Below, in pieces: positions 1-4,959 of a stretch of DNA of 8,745 nucleotides. The notes below the pieces were generated by a model. It was not told where the DNA came from. It did no database searches and worked only from the letters and a program-made list of their open reading frames with translations. Location of the stretch: assembly GCA_013003515.1 (NCBI GenBank), contig JABDIW010000402.1, positions 1 to 8,745 of the forward strand, given 5' to 3'. Origin of the DNA: Acidimicrobiia bacterium. Lineage in GTDB: Bacteria > Actinomycetota > Acidimicrobiia > Spongiisociales > UBA5794. The translations under genes and the position numbers were made by a program. Every line of letters begins with the position of its first letter. Within the stretch, counting starts at the first letter, position 1.

Positions 1-528
1 ATGCACATGCGCTTCACCGATGTGCGGGTGCCGCAAGCCAACACGATCCTCGGTCCCGGCCGCGGCTTCGAGGTCTCGCAGGGCCGGCTCGGCCCCGGGC
101 GGGTTCACCACTGCATGCGGGCGATCGGAATGGCCGAGCGCGCCTTCGATCTCATGGCAACCCGCGCCCACCAAAGGACCGCCTTCGGCAAGACCCTCGC
201 CGAACAGGGGGTCGTCCAGGAGTGGATCGCCGAGGCGCGGATCCGCATCGAGCAGGCCAGATTGCTCGTCCTCAAGACGGCGTGGCTCATCGACACCGTC
301 GGCAACCGCGAGGCACGCATCGAGATCTCCGCCATCAAGGTCGCCGCACCTGAGACGGCTCTGTGGGTGATCGACAAGGCGATACAGACCTACGGTGGCA
401 TGGGTGTCTGCGAGGACACCCCGCTCCCCCGCATGTGGGCGTTTGCCCGAACCCTCCGCATCGCCGACGGCCCCGACGAAGTCCACAAATGGGTGATCGC
501 CCGCCGCGAACTAGGCCGATACGCCTGA
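1..528 (+). CDS. Acyl-CoA dehydrogenase family protein, C-terminal part (5' end outside window)
   Basis: This is the C-terminal 175 residues of a flavin-dependent acyl-CoA dehydrogenase, an enzyme class that oxidises the alpha-beta bond of acyl-CoA thioesters with FAD. The visible part starts near the end of the middle beta domain (LGPGRGFE, residues 18-24) and covers the C-terminal helical domain. Family signatures are the RTAFGKTLAEQ segment (59-69, FAD/dimer contact), QTYGGMGV (129-136) and ADGPDEVH (155-162). Composition and motif wording resemble the ACAD10/ACAD11-like branch rather than short- or medium-chain enzymes. In that branch an Asp-containing DGPDEVH motif occupies the place of the EGT motif that carries the catalytic Glu in medium-chain enzymes; that alignment is from memory. 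The Met at position 1 is internal, not the start, because the fold needs about 200 more residues upstream. The gene converges on the RseB-like gene. Substrate cannot be read from this fragment. Confidence 0.93.
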   Translation: MHMRFTDVRVPQANTILGPGRGFEVSQGRLGPGRVHHCMRAIGMAERAFDLMATRAHQRTAFGKTLAEQGVVQEWIAEARIRIEQARLLVLKTAWLIDTVGNREARIEISAIKVAAPETALWVIDKAIQTYGGMGVCEDTPLPRMWAFARTLRIADGPDEVHKWVIARRELGRYA

Positions 529-532
529 CGCG

Positions 533-567
533 GGCTACCAGCTACCTGCCACCGGCTACCAGCTACC
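533..567. repeat. Two-copy 14-bp direct repeat, 21-bp period
   Basis: GGCTACCAGCTACC occurs at 533-546 and again at 554-567, exactly 21 bp apart, right after the stop codon of the acyl-CoA dehydrogenase. Each copy itself holds two smaller GCTACC units. No function is evident; it looks like a short intergenic repeat that expands by slippage. Confidence 0.85.
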
Positions 568-584
568 GGTATCAGCCCTCCTGG

Positions 585-605
585 CTAGGGACTAGGGACT
601 AGGGA
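585..605. repeat. Perfect 7-bp tandem repeat, three copies
   Basis: The heptamer CTAGGGA is repeated three times without interruption at 585-591, 592-598 and 599-605. It sits between the 14-bp repeats and the 608-643 hairpin in the gap between two converging genes. The number of copies may vary between strains; that is inference. Confidence 0.9.
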
Positions 606-607
606 TT

Positions 608-643
608 GGTCTCTTTGGATGACTTACGTCATCCAAAGAGACC
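608..643. terminator. Perfect 16-bp hairpin between converging genes, probable bidirectional terminator
   Basis: The arms 608-623 (GGTCTCTTTGGATGAC) and 628-643 are exact reverse complements around a 4-base loop at 624-627. The stem is long enough to act as a transcription terminator for both converging genes. Neither side has a clear run of T residues, so it would be a non-canonical terminator of the sort often seen in high-GC actinobacteria. One arm contains the last four codons of the RseB-like gene, whose stop codon at 629-631 lies inside the stem, so the coding sequence and the hairpin constrain each other. Confidence 0.7.
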
Positions 644-1540
644 CTTCCACATCCGCTGGAAGAAGTTGAGGCCTTGGGGGCGCGGTAGCTCCGTGAGCAC
701 GTCTTCGAGGTGATCGGGAGGCAGGTCACCCACCAGGAGGTAGGTGTGGTCGCCTCGCTCCCACTTCACCCACATGTCGCTCGGCGTCACCAACCGGTGG
801 TACTCGTACCCGTTGGCTTCGAACCTGGGAGCGGTGTCGAACTCGTCGACATCGACATCTCCGCTCAGGTCGAAGACACTGAACGAGAAGAGCCCATCGG
901 AGTAGAAGGCGTGCACACCGTCGTTGGGGCCGACGTAGGCGTCTTGACGCAGGTAGCCGGCCGCAGACTGCGGGAGATCCACCGTTGCCGAGGTCATGAG
1001 GATCTCGACCTCGGCGTCACGGCCCATCGTCTTCATGGTCGGGCTGGCCGTCGGCGAGAAGTCGAGCATCGACGACCAACGAAACACCTGCCCTGACCCA
1101 TCGAAGACCTGCGTCATCATCGGCGCCGACGACTCGGTGTCGAAGACCATCCGGGCTCGCAGAAGCTCGTCCTCGAACACATCGATCTGGACCGCGTCCC
1201 GCCCGAGACGCATCACGGGTGTCGGGTCAGCCGTGTTGTACCTCGGCCCCATCGTGTCACTGTTCCACTCGGACACCTCGACGCCCTCCGATTCATCGCG
1301 CACCGAGCCCGCCCCGACGATGGTGTCGTCGTCCACCATCATCACGCCGCCGCCGTGGTCGACGTCGTAGATCTCGGCGGTTGTCGATCCCTCCACGATG
1401 GTGACCACGAGCTGGCGACCGGAGTAGTCGGCCTGCTCGGCAGCTTCGAGGTAGTCGGCGAGCTCGTCTGCGAACGCGCCGGCTGCGGGCAGCACCACGA
1501 GAGCGACAGCAAGAGCGATCAGGGCGGCAAGACGCCTCAT
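629..1540 (-). CDS. Exported MucB/RseB-like sigma-factor regulatory protein
   Basis: This 303-residue protein has an N-terminal signal peptide (residues 1-24, hydrophobic core LAALIALAVALVVL, probable cleavage after AFA) and no lipobox. The mature part shows the plan of MucB/RseB proteins: an LADYLEAAEQADYSGRQLVVT opening (27-47) like the RseB start, a strand-rich LolA-like domain with MVFDTESSAPMMTQVFDGSGQVF (131-153), and a C-terminal domain with FYSDGLFSFSVF (212-223) and a closing YLLVGDLPPDHLEDVL (267-282). In proteobacteria RseB binds the outer part of anti-sigma factor RseA and shields it from proteolysis until envelope stress. Its start overlaps the anti-sigma gene stop as ATGA (1537-1540), which supports translational coupling and the same role. 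Family assignment rests on motif resemblance and context, not a search. Its C-terminal codons lie in the 608-643 hairpin. Confidence 0.75.
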   Translation of the reverse strand: MRRLAALIALAVALVVLPAAGAFADELADYLEAAEQADYSGRQLVVTIVEGSTTAEIYDVDHGGGVMMVDDDTIVGAGSVRDESEGVEVSEWNSDTMGPRYNTADPTPVMRLGRDAVQIDVFEDELLRARMVFDTESSAPMMTQVFDGSGQVFRWSSMLDFSPTASPTMKTMGRDAEVEILMTSATVDLPQSAAGYLRQDAYVGPNDGVHAFYSDGLFSFSVFDLSGDVDVDEFDTAPRFEANGYEYHRLVTPSDMWVKWERGDHTYLLVGDLPPDHLEDVLTELPRPQGLNFFQRMWKGLFG

Positions 1541-2142
1541 GGTGCATCCCCGGTCGGGAAGACTGCGGGCACGACCTGGATGCCGTCGCTCACCGATTGG
1601 CGGGCTACGTGGCGATCGCCAAACGACGTCAGGTCGATCGGCGCTGCCTGGGGACGGTTGACGGTGACTCCCACCACGAGGGCCGCCACCGCGGCAACAC
1701 TGGCCGCCCAGGTCACGGCACGCCGCACCGGGTGATTCGGGTGCTCGCGGCGCAGCGTCGGCATCAGTGGAATCGGTGGATCGAGCACGGGCAAGGAGCG
1801 GACCGCGGTTCGGGCGGCGTCGATCTCGTAGAGCTCATCACGACACCGGGAGCACCGATCGAGATGCGCCAGCACCACCGTGTGCTCGGCGGTGTCGATC
1901 TCACCATCGAGATACGCAGAGAGCTGCTCACCAACGTGGACCTCGTCGAGGATCCGGTCGGGAAGCTGCAGGGTGGGCAGAGTTCGCACGGCTCGCTTCA
2001 TCGCCTGGAGGTCGCGGAACTCCGCGACACAGTCGAGACACGCCTCCAGATGCCCGGAGACATGGGCAAGCTCATCCGCGTCCAGGGCACCGTCGAGGTA
2101 CGCAGAGAGGAGCTCGTCGAGGTGCCCGTCTACACCGGCCAC
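1537..2142 (-). CDS. Membrane anti-sigma factor with two tandem ZAS zinc-finger domains
   Basis: This 201-residue protein would sequester the sigma factor encoded just upstream and release it under envelope stress. The N-terminal half carries two zinc-binding anti-sigma (ZAS) domains: H7 with H31-x3-C35-x2-C38, and H69 with H93-x3-C97-x2-C100. All equivalent positions are exactly 62 residues apart, and LSAYLDG (12-18 and 74-80) and AVR[TS]LP (51-56 and 113-118) repeat with the same spacing. A single membrane span lies near 139-161, leaving about 40 residues outside, where an RseB-like partner could bind. The start is GTG at 2142, 13 bases inside the end of the sigma gene, preceded by GGGAGG at a good distance. 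The overlap with the next gene is ATGA. An anti-sigma factor usually has one ZAS domain, so the duplication is unusual. Confidence 0.92.
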   Translation of the reverse strand: MAGVDGHLDELLSAYLDGALDADELAHVSGHLEACLDCVAEFRDLQAMKRAVRTLPTLQLPDRILDEVHVGEQLSAYLDGEIDTAEHTVVLAHLDRCSRCRDELYEIDAARTAVRSLPVLDPPIPLMPTLRREHPNHPVRRAVTWAASVAAVAALVVGVTVNRPQAAPIDLTSFGDRHVARQSVSDGIQVVPAVFPTGDAP

Positions 2143-2636
2143 GTCAACACCTCCCTCAGCATCTTGCGGCCGCGGTGGATGCGGCTTCGCACCGTTCCGA
2201 TGGGGATCTCGACAGATTCGCTGATCTCCTCGTAGGTGAGCCCGACCACATCACACATCACGACGGCCTCGCGGAACTCGTAGGGAAGCTTGAGAAGCGC
2301 CGCCTGCACGTCCTCGGACAGACGGACCGAGGCAAGTACCTCGTCGGGTGATGGGGATGCGACCAGACCGAGGCGATCGTCTTCGGGGAGCTCTGAGGTG
2401 GGGCGGCGCTTGCGCTTGCGCACTTCGTCGAGGAAGGCGTTGCGGGTGATGCGCCACAGCCAGCCGTCGAAGGACCCCGGTCGGTAGTTCTCCAGACCTC
2501 GACGGACACGCAGCAGGACTTCCTGCACGAGATCTGCGGAATCGTCGGGATTGCCAGTGAGCCGGTACGCGAAGTTATAGATCTTCCGGCCATGGCGCTG
2601 GGCCACCTCTTCCCATGTGGGCACATCATCACGCAT
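2130..2636 (-). CDS. ECF-family RNA polymerase sigma factor, SigE-like
   Basis: At 168 residues this is a compact extracytoplasmic-function sigma factor with only regions 2 and 4. Region 2 spans about residues 14-80, with DDSADLVQEVLLRVRRGL (31-48) for core binding and FDGWLWRITRNAFLDEVRKRKR (56-77) for -10 recognition. Region 4 (106-162) holds the helix-turn-helix LTYEEISESVEIPIGTVRSRIHRGR (133-157). An acidic linker at 80-100 separates them. The wording of region 4 (FREAVVMCDVVGLTYEEI) is close to mycobacterial SigE as I recall it. The ATG at 2636 has a modest GGGGAAG ribosome site about six bases upstream. The next gene, its likely anti-sigma factor, begins inside this one. A GGAAC/CGTT promoter upstream suggests that it transcribes its own operon. 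Likely regulon: cell-envelope stress (inference). Confidence 0.95.
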   Translation of the reverse strand: MRDDVPTWEEVAQRHGRKIYNFAYRLTGNPDDSADLVQEVLLRVRRGLENYRPGSFDGWLWRITRNAFLDEVRKRKRRPTSELPEDDRLGLVASPSPDEVLASVRLSEDVQAALLKLPYEFREAVVMCDVVGLTYEEISESVEIPIGTVRSRIHRGRKMLREVLTWPV

Positions 2637-2662
2637 GCGTCTTCCCCATCAGACAGAAGAGA

Positions 2663-2689
2663 AACGGCGTGGGCCGCTCCATGGTTCCC
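2663..2689 (-). promoter_or_regulatory. Candidate ECF-sigma autoregulatory promoter
   Basis: On the minus strand GGGAACC (2683-2689) serves as a -35 element and CGTT (2663-2666) as a -10 element with 16 bases between them. GGAAC-N16/17-CGTT is the established pattern for SigE-type ECF sigma factors in actinobacteria. Transcription would start near 2655, about 19 bases before the sigma factor ATG, leaving room for the ribosome site. It falls in the 59-bp gap after tatA. Confidence 0.6.
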
Positions 2690-2695
2690 GAGTGA

Positions 2696-2872
2696 TCAGT
2701 CGGCGTCGGGTTCGTCGTCCTCGTCGCCGATGCCCTCTTCGACACCCTTGCGGAATTCCTTCGCAGAGGCACCGATCGAACGGGCGAGTTGAGGGAGTTT
2801 GGTTGCGCCAAAGAGAAGCATGACCACCACAAGGATGAGGATGATCTCCCCGGCACCGAAGTTCCTGAACAT
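2696..2872 (-). CDS. tatA: Twin-arginine translocase subunit TatA
   Basis: This 58-residue protein is a TatA-type subunit of the twin-arginine pathway, which exports folded proteins across the cytoplasmic membrane. It has one N-terminal membrane helix (about 7-22) with a polar Glu9, the FG hinge (21-22), the amphipathic helix KLPQLARSIGASAKEFRKG (25-43) and an acidic tail EDDEPDAD. The FGxxKLPxLARSxG wording is TatA rather than TatB, which normally has a GP hinge. A longer reading from TTG at 2941 would add 23 residues ahead of the helix; I reject it because TatA proteins begin right at the helix and the TTG has no ribosome site. No Shine-Dalgarno sequence precedes the ATG at 2872, but a TACACT -10 element ends six bases before it, so the mRNA is probably leaderless. 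The sigma gene follows 59 bp downstream. Confidence 0.92.
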   Translation of the reverse strand: MFRNFGAGEIILILVVVMLLFGATKLPQLARSIGASAKEFRKGVEEGIGDEDDEPDAD

Positions 2873-2878
2873 GAGCCG

Positions 2879-2884
2879 AGTGTA
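2879..2884 (-). promoter_or_regulatory. -10 element placed for a leaderless tatA transcript
   Basis: TACACT on the minus strand fits the TANNNT -10 pattern and is followed by exactly six bases and then the tatA ATG. That spacing puts the transcription start on the A of the start codon. No matching -35 hexamer is evident, which is common for actinobacterial leaderless promoters. Confidence 0.5.
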
Positions 2885-2926
2885 CCCCGGGACGGGGAGA
2901 TCACCGGCGTCTGGCACCACCGTCGG

Positions 2927-2932
2927 TAGGGT
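2927..2932 (+). promoter_or_regulatory. Weak candidate -10 element for the small lipoprotein gene
   Basis: TAGGGT fits TANNNT and lies in the 90-bp divergent gap between tatA and the lipoprotein gene. It would start transcription near 2939, ahead of the ribosome site at 2945-2952. No convincing -35 element accompanies it. Confidence 0.25.
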
Positions 2933-2962
2933 CACCGCCAACCGAGGAGGGGAACACTCACC

Positions 2963-3322
2963 GTGAAGAAGGCAATCGCGCTGTTCTGCGCACTCGCACT
3001 GGCCGCATCTGCTTGTGGCGGGGACTCGGCGAGCTGCGACACCATCGCAGACGACGCCATCGTGCTGATCCAGGATCTCATCGACGAGTTCGACCAGCTG
3101 TCACTCGACGATCTCAACGCTGCAGAGGAACCGGCATTCGTCGCCGAGTTCGAGACTGACGCCGAACAGCTCGATGAACGGGCCGCCGACGCCGGATGCA
3201 CCGACGCGACGATGGAAGGTCTCATGGACGACCGCATCGATCGCCTTGAGTCGACCGGGCTGATCGGTGAAGCGCTCATCGCCCAGCTCCAGGAAGACGG
3301 CTTCGGCAGCTTCACCGAATAG
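2963..3322 (+). CDS. Small secreted lipoprotein of unknown function
   Basis: I do not recognise this 119-residue protein. It begins with a lipoprotein signal peptide (KK at 2-3, hydrophobic core, then AASAC with the lipidation cysteine at C18 and GGD after it), so it should be anchored on the outer face of the membrane. The -3 residue is Ala, a weaker lipobox than Leu. The mature part is highly acidic and predicted mostly helical (30-75 and 83-110). Two further cysteines, C25 and C79, could form a disulfide. The start is GTG at 2963, served by GAGGAGGGG at 2944-2952. The gene diverges from tatA and converges on phoU, so it is a single-gene unit ending at the 3345-3375 hairpin. Nothing in the context fixes its role. 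Confidence 0.85.
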   Translation: MKKAIALFCALALAASACGGDSASCDTIADDAIVLIQDLIDEFDQLSLDDLNAAEEPAFVAEFETDAEQLDERAADAGCTDATMEGLMDDRIDRLESTGLIGEALIAQLQEDGFGSFTE

Positions 3323-3344
3323 ACAGCCATCCGCTCGACCACTC

Positions 3345-3375
3345 GAAGGCTCCGGGGCACTCCCCCGGAGCCTTC
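3345..3375. terminator. Bidirectional hairpin terminator between the lipoprotein gene and phoU
   Basis: A perfect 13-bp GC-rich stem (GAAGGCTCCGGGG at 3345-3357, its complement at 3363-3375) closes a 5-base loop. It lies 23 bp after the lipoprotein stop and 8 bp after the phoU stop on the other strand, so it can end both transcripts. The stem ends in AA/TT pairs but has no long T run. Confidence 0.85.
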
Positions 3376-3382
3376 CTCGTCG

Positions 3383-4087
3383 TCACTCGTTTCGTGGCTC
3401 GAGGGCTACATCGATCTCGTGAGGCCAGTCGCCGGTGACCACATACGTGATGTTCTCCGCGATGTTCACGGCGTGGTCGGCAATGCGTTCGAGGTATCTC
3501 CCAACTCGTGAGAGGTCGATCGCTACGGGAAGCCCCAGGATCTCGCTCTGTGCTCCGATCCTGGTGTAGAACGCGCCACACAGCTCATCCACCAGGTCGT
3601 CCTCGCGGTCGAGCCGAGCTCCTGCGGTCTCATCCATGTCGGCAAGGGCATCGACACCCCCGGCGAACAGCGACGCAGACGCGTGGACAAGACGCTCGAG
3701 GGCTCCCGTCACCTCAGGGGGAAGCGTGACGCCTTCCATCCTTTGCAGCGCCTTTGCGCAGTTCACCGCAAGGTCACCGCTTCTCTCGATCTCATAGAGG
3801 ATCCTGGTGATCGCCACGAGGAACCGAAGGTCTCTGGCTACAGGCTGCTGCCGAGCCAAGACCTCGAACGACAGGGTCTCGAGCTCTTCGTAGAGCTCGT
3901 TCACCGCATCGTCGGCACGAACGATCTCGGCGACCTGGTCGAGCCTGTTGTGGACCAGGGCATCTCCAGCACGTTTCGTGTTCTCCAGCACCAGCGAACC
4001 GAGGTGAACGGCGCCGCGACGGATCGCATCGAGCTGGTCCTCGAAGTGGTGGCGGATCTCTTCGTGCTCTGGAGTCGTACCCGTCAT
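3383..4087 (-). CDS. phoU: Phosphate transport regulator PhoU
   Basis: This 234-residue cytoplasmic protein is a PhoU, the negative regulator that links the Pst transporter to the phosphate-sensing two-component system. It has the usual length and two copies of a three-helix bundle (about 12-112 and 125-215). Metal-site ExxxD motifs are seen at E101-R-S-G-D105, followed by LAVN, and at E200-R-I-A-D204, followed by HAVNIAEN. The ATG at 4087 overlaps the pstB stop as ATGA, so translation is likely coupled; only a weak ribosome site (GGGACGG) is present. A longer open frame extends upstream, but its extra residues are just another frame of pstB. It is the last gene of the pst operon, and transcription probably ends at the hairpin at 3345-3375. 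Confidence 0.96.
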   Translation of the reverse strand: MTGTTPEHEEIRHHFEDQLDAIRRGAVHLGSLVLENTKRAGDALVHNRLDQVAEIVRADDAVNELYEELETLSFEVLARQQPVARDLRFLVAITRILYEIERSGDLAVNCAKALQRMEGVTLPPEVTGALERLVHASASLFAGGVDALADMDETAGARLDREDDLVDELCGAFYTRIGAQSEILGLPVAIDLSRVGRYLERIADHAVNIAENITYVVTGDWPHEIDVALEPRNE

Positions 4088-4959
4088 CCGAACCGTCCCG
4101 TGATGTAATCCTCTGTTTCCTGCTGCTCCGGGTTCGTGAAGAGCACATCGGTGGGGGTGAACTCGATCATGCGGCCCGTCCGCTGTCCCTTCTCGTCCAG
4201 CTGAACGTTGAAGAAGGCGGTCCGGTCGGACACGCGAGCAGCCTGTTGCATGTTGTGCGTGACGATGACGATCGAGTAGTCCTTCTTGAGTTCGAGCATC
4301 AGCTCCTCTATACGAAGGGTCGCTATCGGGTCGAGCGCCGAGCACGGTTCATCCATCAACACGACGTCCGGCTGAGTCGCGATGGCCCGGGCGATGCACA
4401 GCCGCTGCTGCTGACCCCCTGACAACGAGAGGCCGCTGTCCGACAGCTTGTCCTTGACCTCGTCCCACAGTGCGGCCTGGCGGAGGGTCGCCTCGACGTG
4501 ATCGGCCAGCTCGGCCTTCGAGCCCTTGAAGCCGTTGATCTTCACTCCCCAGGCGACGTTGTCGAAGATCGACTTGGGGAACGGGTTCGGCTTCTGGAAC
4601 ACCATGCCGATACGACGACGCACCTCTACGGGGTCGACGCCCTCGGCGTAGATGTTGGCTCCGTGATAGTGCACCTCTCCGGTGACACGTGCCGAGGGGA
4701 TCAGGTCGTTCATCCGATTCAGTGATCGCAACACGGTCGACTTACCGCACCCGGATGGGCCGATGAGAGCACTGATCTCGTTGAAACGGAAACCGATCGA
4801 CACGTCTGCGACCGCACGGAAATCCCCATAGAAGACGTCCATGTCGCGCGTCTCGAGGACCTTGGCGACGTCGTCGGCGAGCTCCTCCCCATTCGGCGTG
4901 GCGCCATGGACCGCGGTGGGGGGTGACGAGTCGATGTCAGTATCGGTGTGTTCTGTCAC
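4084..4959 (-). CDS. pstB: Phosphate ABC transporter ATP-binding protein PstB
   Basis: This 291-residue protein is the ATPase that powers high-affinity phosphate uptake on the inner face of the membrane. All ABC motifs are intact: Walker A GPSGCGKST (67-75), Q-loop Q122 in MVFQKPNPFP, signature LSGGQQQR (179-186), Walker B VVLMDEP (199-205), D-loop SALD (207-210) and switch histidine H235 in THN. The RSLNRMNDL and FQKPNPFPKSI segments are typical of PstB. The start is GTG at 4959, overlapping the pstA stop as GTGA, with AGGAG seven bases upstream; an upstream ATG would run through pstA. About 35 residues precede the conserved core, a little more than usual, and are acidic and probably disordered. 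The stop overlaps phoU as ATGA. Confidence 0.97.
   Translation of the reverse strand: MTEHTDTDIDSSPPTAVHGATPNGEELADDVAKVLETRDMDVFYGDFRAVADVSIGFRFNEISALIGPSGCGKSTVLRSLNRMNDLIPSARVTGEVHYHGANIYAEGVDPVEVRRRIGMVFQKPNPFPKSIFDNVAWGVKINGFKGSKAELADHVEATLRQAALWDEVKDKLSDSGLSLSGGQQQRLCIARAIATQPDVVLMDEPCSALDPIATLRIEELMLELKKDYSIVIVTHNMQQAARVSDRTAFFNVQLDEKGQRTGRMIEFTPTDVLFTNPEQQETEDYITGRFG

Noticed and set aside
1597..2235. 212-residue plus-strand open frame opposite the anti-sigma gene
   Set aside because: Antisense to the ZAS-domain gene; its repeated look comes from the domain duplication on the other strand.
2873..2941. 23-residue N-terminal extension of TatA from TTG at 2941
   Set aside because: No ribosome site precedes it, it would put a tail ahead of the membrane helix, and a -10 element lies inside it.
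4088..4345. 86-residue N-terminal extension of PhoU
   Set aside because: These codons are just a second frame of pstB; PhoU proteins start at the ATG at 4087 and the ATGA overlap fits operon structure.
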